Positions 23,247-32,191 of a DNA stretch of 64,000 bases are shown in pieces (positions within the stretch are counted from its first letter, which is position 1; each line of letters starts with the position of its first letter). The translations under genes and the position numbers were made by a program. The notes under the pieces are model-generated. The model searched no databases. It saw only the letters and a program-made list of their open reading frames with translations, and was not told the origin of the DNA. Origin of the DNA: Poa pratensis (lineage: Eukaryota > Streptophyta > Magnoliopsida > Poales > Poaceae); contig CAMZMU010000059.1 in NCBI GenBank assembly GCA_947311845.1, positions 38,553,226-38,617,225 of the forward strand, given 5' to 3'.

Positions 23247-23553
23247 GCCTGAAGGACTCACCTTACCGGGCTGGGCCCTGGCTTCGGCCCGTCTAGCACG
23301 GGCCTGGTCCGCCTCCGTAACAGCTAGCACCCTGCGCAGTGATCATACTCCATTAAACAAAACCGCGTTACAGCTTTGCTCTGCATTCTGCGTGAGTTGG
23401 CAGTGGCACGGCAATTGCATCTCATGATCGATTCTTCCCACCTACCGTCCTGTCGACTATATAAACCCTAGACCTCCACAGAAATCTCACCTACCTAGGC
23501 AATCGAAACAGGGTCCATCCTCCAAAGGTGTAAGGGTACGTAATCCGGTGGCA
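23247..23553 (+). promoter_or_regulatory. Promoter and leader of the intact MADS-box gene
   Basis: TATA box TATATAAA at 23458-23465, 88 bp before the ATG. The upstream 200 bp is shared with the gene-less copy at 19725. The leader just before the ATG (CCAAAGGTGTAAGGGTA..CCGGTGGCA) is the part shared with the truncated MADS fragments at 4.3 and 8.1-8.5 kb. Confidence 0.65.
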
Positions 23554-24363
23554 ATGGCGCCGCGGCGGCCGACGGGCACGGGGAGGAAGAAGATCGAGAT
23601 CAAGCGCATCGAGGGCGAGGAGGCGCGGCAGGTGAGCTTCTCCAAGCGCCGCACGGGGCTATTCAACAAGGCCAGAGAACTGGCTATTCTCTGCAACCTC
23701 GAGGTGGCCGCCGTTGCCATCTCCCCGAGCGGCACCAAGGCCTTCTCCTTCGGCCACCCCTCCGTCGATTCCGTCCTCGAACGCTTCCTTCCCTCCAACT
23801 CTCCGGAGGCGCAGGCCGTGGCGCCGGTGGGCGGCGGCGCCGGCGACCCGAACCCGGCGCTGGCGGAGCTGAACCGGCAGCAGCACCAGCTGCTCGCGCA
23901 GCTGGACACGGAGAAGGCGCGGAAGGAGGCCATGAAGGAGGTCTCGGCGAAGGAACGCGCCGAGGGGTGCCAGGCGGCGGCGTGGGTGAACACCGAGGTG
24001 AGTCAGATGGGGGAGGAGGAACTGGTGGCCTTCGACGCCGCGCTGGCGAAGATGGAGGCCGCCGTAGCGGCGCACGCCAACCAGGTGCTCCAGGAGGCGG
24101 TGCACGTTGGCCACATGGTGCATGGCGGCGGCGGCGGCTTTGAGCTCGGAATCGGTGGCACCCTGGCGACCAGCGGGATGGAGATGATGCAGCAGCAACA
24201 GGAGATGGCGATGGTGATGCCGACGCTGACGGGGTTCGCCGCCGGAATGGAGATGATGCCGATGCAGCAGCAGCAGATGATGGTGCCGATGCCGCCGGGA
24301 TTCGCCGCCGAAATGGAGATGGTGCCGCAACAGTGGTTCGGGCCGCACGGCTTCCCCCAGTGA
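23554..24363 (+). CDS. Type I (M-alpha-like) MADS-box transcription factor
   Basis: 269-residue single-exon protein. Residues about 9-70 form the MADS domain: GRKKIEIKRIEGEEARQVSF, SKRRTGLFNKARELAILC, then AVAISPSGTKAFSFGHPSVD. The FSFGHP motif and lack of introns fit the M-alpha group (AGL62/AGL28/AGL29-like), which bind CArG-type DNA as dimers in the nucleus and act mainly in the female gametophyte and endosperm. There is no K domain. Residues about 105-185 are Glu/Lys/Ala-rich and likely coiled coil. The C-terminal 70 residues are Met/Gln-rich with repeats of GFAA(G/E)MEM. I chose the ATG at 23554 over the in-frame GTG at 23548; the context is GGCAATGGCG. The frame is intact with normal codon use for GC-rich grass genes. 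Expression and role are inferred from the family. It is the only intact member among several broken local copies. Confidence 0.9.
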   Translation: MAPRRPTGTGRKKIEIKRIEGEEARQVSFSKRRTGLFNKARELAILCNLEVAAVAISPSGTKAFSFGHPSVDSVLERFLPSNSPEAQAVAPVGGGAGDPNPALAELNRQQHQLLAQLDTEKARKEAMKEVSAKERAEGCQAAAWVNTEVSQMGEEELVAFDAALAKMEAAVAAHANQVLQEAVHVGHMVHGGGGGFELGIGGTLATSGMEMMQQQQEMAMVMPTLTGFAAGMEMMPMQQQQMMVPMPPGFAAEMEMVPQQWFGPHGFPQ

Positions 24364-24536
24364 GGATAAGATGGGATCGATCCCCGAAAGCAATCGGAGC
24401 TTCATAGATTCTTCCAATGCATGCATGGAGGAAGCATTGAGAACTACTTCGATTATGTATCTTTTTAGATTGTCTGTCTCGCTTTAGTTACAATAAGGAT
24501 CGTGCATGTAGGTGATATCCATCTATGTGGATGAAG

Positions 24537-24916
24537 CCAGTGAAAAAAAATTCGTCGAAATTTCAAACGAATTTCTCGAAATTAACGATTTTCGCTAAGT
24601 GACGAGAAAATATAATCTCGGACGAAATTTTCGTTCAAATTTGAATAAATCCAGTGGATTACCCTATAAGTTGAAAAAGATCACATTGAAGGCAAATACT
24701 CACCTTTATTCTAGTGGTTGAGAGGCTACGTAGTTGATTCTGAGGTCTTGGGTTTGATTCCAGCAGCCCAGGTTTTTTTTTTGAAATCAATTTGAACGTT
24801 AGACTATAAATCTGGCCGAAATTTTTGAACTTTTTCTTCGAAATTTCGTTGATTTCTCGAAATTCGCGAATCTCTCTCAGGTGCGAAAGAAATTACAAAA
24901 CCGAAATGTTAAACCC
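24537..24916. mobile_element. 380 bp insertion with 9 bp target duplication
   Basis: It is flanked by TGGATGAAG at 24528-24536 and 24917-24925. The duplicated unit has a single TGGACGAAG at the matching place (28198-28206), so the site without the insert is visible. Both ends contain CGAAATTTC/CTCGAAATT words in inverse orientation, suggesting a fold-back MITE. A 9 bp duplication fits Mutator-like elements. The centre has tRNA-promoter-like boxes, TAGTGGTTGAG (24712-24722, A box) and GGTTTGATTCC (24751-24761, B box), which would instead suggest a SINE-like origin. I cannot decide between the two. Confidence 0.6.
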
Positions 24917-25965
24917 TGGATGAAGCACGCGTACTATTTTTTCAATTTCGTATCTCCTGTTGGCATCGCCATTGCTCCTGCAACACATTATATTTCCTCA
25001 ATTAAGTGGCTTCTACTGTTTTGTATTCGTTGCACCAACATAATGAAGATTCAGACTTTTATTTACACTAGCACGACGTCTCGCACAATTGCGCGGAAAA
25101 CATTTGTAATCAGATTTGAAGTACGCTGGAAATAGTATTGATCATCTTTTGTAATACCCGATGAGTGACCTGATATATTGATATATCGATGTAACTACTC
25201 ACTACTACACCGTACCCAGTACAACAAATATATCAAGCTACTGACTGTTTTGCATCTGAGACAACAAATCATATTAGATGATCATTGACATACAACTCTG
25301 ATCGTAAGCCAACCGATCGGGCAATTATACTCTGCGATATCCATTTGCTCCTATGTGACGTTCGATTGGGAAATGGAAATAAAGACTGTAAGCCTTCCAA
25401 CCCTGAGTCGGTCAACTGTTTGTACATTAGCATGTATCCAAGAACACTGAAATAAAGTCAAGATTGCTAAACGGGTTGTTATTTTGTACATGATGCAGTG
25501 ATGCGTTCATATGTGATATTATATATATTCAACTATATTGTGTATTATTTCATAGTAAAGTTAACAAATATATGTATATTGGAAAATTAATCGCATATAT
25601 ACATATATGGTTCGTCATAGGAATAATTTCGAGCCTGGGTGAGCCATAAGGCAAGGTGCCAAACTTGAAAATTACAGCCAAATAAATATCCTATAAATAA
25701 GCATGGGAATTGCGAACATCATATTCTTTATTTCAATTATTTGTTGTCTTATTATATTAAACATTTCATAATTTCATCTAAAGTTTGGCGGGATTCTATA
25801 CCTAGTCAACGGATATTTTCTTATTTGTCGATCAAGGGTCCTAAACATTGATCATCTGCTATTCGTTAACAAATATTTTAAAAATGTAATCAAAAGAATT
25901 CGCACCTTGATAGTCAAAAGACCTCTGTTGGAAATTGAAACTAGAAAATTATATAAATATGTAAT

Positions 25966-26424
25966 AGGTCAAAGTGCATTGGAATGCATCTCATGTAGGG
26001 GCATTTTGGGTAGCACTTTTCAATATCAGTATGTTAATACTAAAAAAATACTATGGTTAATATAATGATGCTATTTTGAACCTATAAAAGATTTACAGGA
26101 ACTTTAGAATATTTTTAATCAAAGTCAAAAAAGTTTGATTATTCGATTTCTAGTTCATCATATTTATAAATTATTAGTTAAACATTATGCAGAAGCGTAG
26201 AGCCGAATTGTTAATATTAATGGCATAACATATCAGCTAGAGCCTGCTGCTAGAAAGGCGCATTGATCTTGTGTCATGCATAGGCTGTAGGACAAATTAA
26301 ATCACTCTATAAAAGGAATCCATATCATGGCTATGCCACACCAGCGAGTATACATGCACACCTCTACAAGCTAACCTAAGAAGCATGAACTAATGTCCTT
26401 GGTAGTTGGAATAGAAATGACTAC
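25966..26424. other. Unit-1-specific stretch without a gene
   Basis: This 460 bp replaces the roughly 5.65 kb (29244-34894) found in unit 2. It contains a TATA-like TATAAAAGG at 26312 followed by a leader-like CTACAAGCTAACC..GAAGCATG, which could be the start of a lost gene, but no protein follows. Confidence 0.35.
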
Positions 26425-27840
26425 TTGTGTACCTAGAAATGTCTTCTGGTGAAAAAAAAACTTGGTGCTACAATCGCCTTCTCTAATCCAATCAATATGG
26501 GACCACTGCAGCCACGACATTTCCTCCCTACATAAAGTTTCATTCATCGGATCACTAGTATCTCGAATCTCAGCTCAAGTGTTAGTTTCATGAAGGTGTT
26601 TCAGTTTATCTCGTAACTAGGAGAGATATCTAATAACATTGCAAAAAATTCTTCTCCCCAGTATTCTAACTTATGCATCAGCATCTGGAGGCCCGTGGTG
26701 ATCGATCCCATGTTAGTAAGTTTCCCAATGCCCCTCCACCCTATTTCAATCAGTTTTTTCATAGCCGGATCCCTGTAAAAATAATCATATTGCATGCATA
26801 AATTCTTATGAACCGGTCACACCCCATTTGCCATTTTTAAGAGGATATGGCAATGGTACGAAAACGGGGATACTAAGTTCACAAACGAAGATTCAAAAAA
26901 GTACCACCGACTATTATTGGCAACATCTCTGCGTAACTCACATGTCCACTAGTATTACCTGCAAATTTATTGTCATGTGTGAAAGGTAAACCCAAGATGC
27001 AAAGGTCATTAAGAGCAAGTACAATAGAGTCCAGTCAGCAGGCTATAAGGATTTAAATACTATATTTGTGTTTACATGGAGGAGAGAGAAGAGGAGAGAG
27101 AAGGAAAGCGGGCTCTCATGCAAGAGCTAGCTGCAGCACGTACTCTTAGGCACACCGTGAGAGTGGAAAGTGGGCCATGTATTAATAAATTAGCATATCT
27201 TTATAGCTAACTATTGTACATATTGGCTATAGTGTTGGCTATATATGACATGGCAATGCCTTATAGCCGGCTGTTGGCTGTACTATTGTGCTTGCTCTAA
27301 GCTCACAAACTTGCAAACCGTCCTGGAAGCTAGGCATAGAGATTCCACCAATATGCGTGTTGAGAAGTGTTCATATTGCCATAATGCCTCATTAAATCCT
27401 CCAATTACCATCCGCGGTAGCGAGGAGGAAGCCACGTGTTCTGAGGGGTGACACCACATCAGATGATGATGCTTCATGCGTGATTCACCACAGACAAAGG
27501 TAACATGAAATAGATACTCTTCAATAGAAGCACACATATGAACATAAATAAGCCTTTTGTTTGCATTCTTAATTTCCACTTGTTAATTTCATGCCAGAAT
27601 AGAGTTGGTACTCTACTCGGCCGGCCCATCACTATCCATACTGATGAATCCTCGTAGCCCCAAGGGGCTATAAATTCAACGAACACGGGCACTCTTACAG
27701 CGATTTTCACACATGAATACTAGCTAGGAACCATGTATCTGCTGAAGAATACAAAGATCACATACAGTCGTGGAGTTCCCAATGTCGTGACAGTTCCAAC
27801 CGAAGCAAATCATTGACTCTGCCGGTCACCCTCGAGGGAT
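26425..27840 (-). pseudogene. L1-type LINE remnant: endonuclease region (unit 1)
   Basis: On the minus strand, from about 27830 down, there is a start-like MICFGWNCHDIGNSTTVCDL, corresponding to the WNCRGLGN opening of plant LINE endonucleases. Further on, 27283-27579 reads FHVTFVCGESRMKHHHLMW and RMVIGGFNEALWQYEHFS, the plant L1 pattern F..T.VYGEPR...R..MW and LVIGDFNEA.W.FEHFS. The catalytic GDFNE is mutated to GGFNE. At 26601-26795 HKLEYWGEEFF fits the linker before RT. Frameshifts and stops separate the pieces and no RT remains here. A Tourist MITE lies inside it. Confidence 0.8.
27013..27297. mobile_element. Tourist-like (PIF/Harbinger) MITE
   Basis: 285 bp with terminal inverted repeats GAGCAAGTACAATAG (left) and CTATTGTGCTTGCTC (right), flanked by TAA on both sides (27010-27012 and 27298-27300). 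At the matching place in unit 2 (about 35560-35575) CATTAGGCTCAC is uninterrupted, giving an empty site. The insertion therefore postdates the duplication. Confidence 0.88.
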
Positions 27841-27973
27841 ATCACAGATTCCGAAGATGCGCCAAAAATTGAAGCACCATCTGTTCTCCTATGTATGTTT
27901 TATCTTTACCCACTTATTTCCCATTTCACCCTCAACCCATCAGGGCTCCATCAGCCACCACTGTCGATGCGAC

Positions 27974-28210
27974 CGAGGTACGCCGCCGGAATGGAGATGT
28001 TGCCGCATCAGTGGTTCGGGCCGCACGGCTTCCCCCAGTGAGATCGAGCCCGAGAGCAATGTGAGCTTCATTGATTCTTCCAATGCATAAATGCATGGAC
28101 GAAGCACTGAGAACTGCTTCGATTATTTATCTTTTTAGATTTTTCGTCTCGCTTTAGTTACAATAAGCATCATGCATGTAGGTGATATCCATCTATGTGG
28201 ACGAAGAACG
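27974..28210 (+). pseudogene. 3'-end-only copy of the MADS-box gene
   Basis: The frame reads YAAGMEMLPHQWFGPHGFPQ and a stop, against FAAEMEMVPQQWFGPHGFPQ at the end of the intact protein. The following ~170 bp match the intact gene's downstream sequence (GTGAGCTTCATTGATTCTTC, GCACTGAGAACTGCTTCGAT). Nothing of the MADS domain precedes it. The duplication breakpoint cut within the last 20 codons. Confidence 0.88.
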
Positions 28211-29243
28211 CGCGCGTACTATGTTTTTCAATTTCGTAGCTCCTGTTGCGTTGCATCGGCATTGCTCCTGCAACACATTACATTTCCTCAACTTTGTGAC
28301 TTTTACTTTTTTGTATTCGTTGCACAAACATAATTAAGATTCAGCCTTTTATTTTACAATAGCATGATGTCTCTCACAATTGCACGGAAAATAATCGTGA
28401 TCAGATTTGAAGTACGCGCTGGAAATATTGTTAATCATCTTTTGTAATACCCGATGAGCATCAATGTCAGAATTGCATCAAGTATATCAACCTAGTCACT
28501 GTTTTACATGTGAGACGACAAATCATAAAAATGATCGATTGGCATACAACTCGAATGGTAAGCCAACCGATCGGGCAATTATAGACTCTACGACATACAT
28601 TTGCTCCTATGTGATGTTCGATTGGGACATGGAAATAAAGGTTGTAAAGCCAACCAACTGTGAGTCAGTCAACTGTTTGTACATTACCATGGATCAAAGA
28701 ACACTGAACTAAGCTCTAGATTGCTAAACCGGTTTCATTTTGTACATGTGGCAGTGATGCGTTCGTATGTGATATATATTAACAACTATATTGTGTATTA
28801 TTTCATAGTAAATTTAACAAATATATCTATATTGGAAAATTAATCACATATATACATATATATTGTCCGTCTGGGGCGGAGCTAGGAATACTTTCAATCC
28901 TGGGTCAGCCATAAGGCAAAGTGCCAAACTTGAAAATTACAATCAGATAAATATCCTATATATAAGCAATTGAATTGCGAACAACACATTATTTATTTAG
29001 ATTTTTGTTGTTTTCACTATAACACTATAACACTATAAAACTATACTAAACATTTCATAATTTCATCTAAAGCTTGGAGGAATTATAGATCTAGTCAACT
29101 GAAATTTTCTTATTTATCGATCGATGGTCCTAAACATTGATCATCTGCTAATGGTTACCAAAAATCAGAAATATGTAATCAAAAGAATTTGCACCTTGAT
29201 AGTCAAAAGTCCTCAGGTTGAAACTGAAACTAGATAATTATAT

Positions 29244-29859
29244 AATTTAGAATTGTGGAAAAAATATTTCATAAATGTAACAATTGGATGAGTAGATAGT
29301 TACAAAATTTAGTTTTGTACACCTAATATTAATCTAATATTACACGCACATATTTTCTATAGCAATAAGTTTGATTGTGTGGAATGCCAGTTTGGGGAAT
29401 TTGAAAACATGAACTAGCTAGTTGTAATAGTTTAGTCGATGGAGCATGTGCAGCATGCATTGAGTGTTGGTGCAAAAAAAACTTAGCTGCTAACAGGCCT
29501 CAAACCTGCAAACCAGGCCCACCGATTTTGTTAGGATGCATGTCCTGGCATAGAGCCTTGCACACAGATGAGGGTAACTTTTTTTTTTTTGAACAAGAGA
29601 AGGGCCACAAAGGATCCAGAGCTGCATTAATCCGCCGTCGGTGGAGCACAAATTACATGTAGGACCAAAAGAGAAAGGAAAATTACAACTGGGTCCTTAA
29701 ATTTTGCACCGAAGACCCAGGGACGAAAACTAAAAAAGCAATCAGGTGCAGGTCTTCTTCCAGCTCCATCTCCACCGATCTTCACACGCATCCAAGCACG
29801 GCCAGCTGCAGCGTCACCGGGGACGACACCACTTGGGGCACTGCCGCTTGTGAAGTGTG
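29244..29859. other. Non-coding stretch with a minus-strand poly(A) retroposon end
   Basis: A T run at 29580-29593 followed by GAACAAGAGAAGGGCCAC looks like the 3' end of a retroposon lying in minus orientation up to about 29850. No clear target duplication was found and there is no gene. Confidence 0.4.
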
Positions 29860-30394
29860 TTTCCTGCTGCTGTCGAAACGCGATTCATCGAGTGTCGCGT
29901 TCGGATCTGAACGCAGGCCGGATCTACTTCAAGTGTCCAAATCACAGGGTTAGTTCGACGCTTCGACCAGTTTTGATTGATTCTATTCTATGTGTGATGC
30001 TGATTTGGCTCTAGATTCGATTTACCATTTGGCAGGGAGGGGCGAAGAGTATTCTGGGAGCTGTGATTATTATTTTTGGATTGAAGATTAATGTTGAGAT
30101 GCTGCTTGCTAATGGTGTTGAAGTGAAAGCTGCAGAGCTGGAAAATGTAGACTTGATAGTCAAGAAGGCGAACATGGAGATGCAGTAGCAGCTCTAGTTG
30201 GTTTGGCATGGAGCCCAACAAACACTTCGACTAAATCTGACCATGTTGTTGCTGTGCGAAAGGAGCGGCATAAAGGAACAGAAATAGCTCAGTTAAATGT
30301 TCTTGTGAGCATTGCTAGAATAATTTTGTGTGTTTGTGTGTTACTGTTAGGTGTGAACTTGTATGCAGTAATGAAAATCAGTAGAATGTATTAG
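29860..30394 (+). pseudogene. GRF-type zinc-finger protein gene relic
   Basis: At 29885-29950 two overlapping frames give RFIECRV and RSDLNAGRIYFKCPNHR, the first half of a GRF zinc finger as found in many grass proteins, interrupted by a small frameshift. A GTTAGT donor follows directly at 29949 and TTTGGCAG lies before GGAGGGGCGAAG at 30036, so an intron of about 85 bp is plausible. The rest of the finger is not readable. The frame ending at 30394 has charged residues and a C-terminal hydrophobic segment (VLVSIARIILCVCVLLLGVN), the usual membrane tail of these proteins. It is probably cargo of the CACTA remnant that ends at 32068. Confidence 0.6.
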
Positions 30395-30588
30395 GTTCGT
30401 ATGCAGCTATGAAAATCAGTAGAATGTATTAGGTTCGTATGCAGCTATGGAAATCAGTAGAATATATTAGGTTCATATGCAGCAATGGAAATCAGTACAA
30501 TGTATTAGGTTCATATGCAGCTATGGAAATCAGTAGAATGTATTAGGTTCATATGCAGCTATGGAAATCAGTACAATGTATTAGGTTC
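30361..30588. repeat. 38 bp minisatellite, six copies
   Basis: Six consecutive 38 bp units, each (G/A)TATGCAG.(A/T)ATG(A/G)AAATCAGTA followed by (G/C)AAT(G/A)TATTAGGTTC, with few substitutions. The array begins inside the 3' end of the GRF-gene relic and multiplies its final codons (YAVMKISRMY). Confidence 0.93.
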
Positions 30589-30774
30589 GTATGCATCAAC
30601 TTATTAGTAATAAGTATCCAATGGAAACGGTTATATAAAATGCCCGTTGCCAATTGGGTGATTATAAATGTACTGCCGACAGAGCAAGTCATCAGTCTCA
30701 TTCTCACTCCCTCACTGTCTATCTTTCAACCCTAGCCGCCGCACACTGTAGCTTTTTATTCTCCTCACTCTCTC

Positions 30775-31170
30775 ATGGCGTCCTCTGCCGGCGCTTCTAG
30801 ATCCCGCCATCGCAGCCGCGGCTCTAGCGGCCGCACCAATCTAGCTCCATCCGTTCGTGATGCTAAGGCAGATCTGGAGGCGGCCGTGACGTGGCAAGTG
30901 TTGGAGCGCATCAGGCTGATCTCCTCCGGTGATGCCCGACGTCCTCTGGGCCACGCGGAGCTGGTACAGATCATTCGTCAGGTGGTGATGCAGCAGTTGT
31001 GGCGGATCCACCGTCAACGGAGGCCGATCTGGAGGCCGCCGTTGATGGAGGAGGAGGTGGCCGATCTGGAGGCGCCGTCCACGGAGGAGGAAGTGGCTGA
31101 TCTGGAGGCACCGTCCATGGAGGAGGAGGTGGACAATCTGGAGGTGCCGTCCACGGAGAAGAAAATATGA
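30775..31170 (+). CDS. Short protein with acidic repeats, probable CACTA cargo, function unknown
   Basis: 131 codons from the ATG at 30775. Upstream are a TATA-like TTATATAAAATG (30631) and a pyrimidine-rich leader ending CTCTCTCATGG. Residues 1-25 are Ser/Arg-rich (ASRSRHRSRGSSGRTN). Residues about 30-80 could fold as helices. Residues 92-127 are three copies of a 12-residue repeat, EEEVADLEAPST and variants. I know no function. It sits between the GRF relic and the CACTA terminus, and its promoter contains GGAAACGG words that recur in the terminal region at 31840-32060. I cannot exclude that it is a non-coding piece of the element. Confidence 0.4.
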   Translation: MASSAGASRSRHRSRGSSGRTNLAPSVRDAKADLEAAVTWQVLERIRLISSGDARRPLGHAELVQIIRQVVMQQLWRIHRQRRPIWRPPLMEEEVADLEAPSTEEEVADLEAPSMEEEVDNLEVPSTEKKI

Positions 31171-31829
31171 GGTCTAAATCGCTCAGCTCATGAACTAGTT
31201 CATCAATTGGTTATATATTAGATTGTTCATCAATTGTGCTCTGTCTTGATATGCCATATTCTCCCACGGCATAGGCAAGATCTCATGAACTAGATGCTCT
31301 GTTTTGATTTGTGATTTGTATTAGCAACTCATGAAATATTCTATTGGTTTTATATTAGATTGTGAATTATTTCGGTGACACTGTCCAAGACGGAGCAAGC
31401 CTCGATACAACGATTTTGGCGAAATTAATATGCTAGGGAGGCTTGCGAGCTCGATGTGGTTTCTTGTTTTTCAGTTTCGCCATCTATGTAGTTGCTTTCA
31501 CCACCGTGTTCGGGGTGTGTATAGCAATTAAGCTGCAAATGTGGTTTGGAGAAGCATGAAACCACTACTCGAGTCTTTTGGTAGCTCGAAGACCGTTTTT
31601 GAGGTTTTGAAACGGAGAGCGAGCTGAGGAAGAAGGAAAAGAGTGGAGGACTATAAACGGAGAGCGAGCTGAGGAAAAAGAGAAGAATCGACATGTGTAA
31701 TTGATCATCTTTTGATGCTATGTAATGGTTACAATTGTTATATACGTTATGAATGGATTTGTTAGCATTTTTGTGCTTCTGCTGTGAGATTTTAAATATA
31801 CAGTGGCAACTCTATTCCTGCTCTATTCT

Positions 31830-32068
31830 TATGAAGAAAGCACAATGCAAACGAGTCAAAACAGAATCTCCGTTTCTGATGTTCCGATACATCGGAAACG
31901 GAGGTATGCGATCAACCGTTGCCAAATGTAGATCTCGCCGGAAACGGTTTTTAGCCTCCGTTGTCGATGAGGTCCTTCACATCAGTGACAGGGGCGGGGA
32001 CACGGGCCCTTTTTTCCTTTCCGATGGGGTTTTTGGCCCGTTTCCGATGTGTCGTTCTGTACTAGTGT
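31830..32068. mobile_element. Terminal region of a CACTA-type element
   Basis: On the minus strand it begins CACTAGTACAGAACGACAC at 32068 and then carries repeated (C)CGGAAACGG, CCGATG and CATCGGAA words, the subterminal repeat pattern of CACTA transposons. The opposite terminus was not found, so the element is truncated, probably covering the GRF relic and the 30775 ORF. Confidence 0.6.
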
Positions 32069-32093
32069 ATGTAGGATATCGATGCATGCATAC

Positions 32094-32191
32094 CTTCACA
32101 ATTGGACATGGTAAATCATCAGAAAAATCTATCACGCCCTAGCTTCACAATTGGACATGATAAATCATCAGAAAAATCTATCACGCCCTAG
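32094..32191. repeat. 49 bp tandem duplication
   Basis: The segment starting CTTCACAATTGGACATG and ending ATCACGCCCTAG occurs twice, 32094-32142 and 32143-32191, with one difference (GGTAAA against GATAAA). Confidence 0.92.

Larger units (their letters stand above)
24290..27965. repeat. Tandem duplication unit 1 (MADS 3' end plus LINE remnant)
   Basis: Matching segments with unit 2 are 24303-24536 with 27975-28203, 24917-25965 with 28198-29243, and 26425-27960 with 34895-36240. The first shared stretch covers the last ~20 MADS codons, the stop and about 170 bp downstream. Unit 1 carries two later insertions absent from unit 2: a 380 bp element (24537-24916) and a Tourist MITE (27013-27297). 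The two units diverge by frequent substitutions and short indels, so the duplication is old. Confidence 0.8.

Noticed and set aside
23487..24426. 168- and 255-codon ORFs antisense to the MADS gene
   Set aside because: They are shadows of the GC-rich MADS coding sequence, with His/Leu/Arg-rich products and no domain.
24712..24761. A tRNA gene suggested by A-box and B-box words
   Set aside because: No cloverleaf can be drawn: acceptor and anticodon stems are missing. I kept only the note that the insert has tRNA-promoter-like boxes.
29005..29045. CACTATAACACTATAACACTATAAAACTATA run as a transposon end
   Set aside because: Comparison with unit 1 shows a short microsatellite-like expansion in otherwise collinear sequence, not an insertion boundary.
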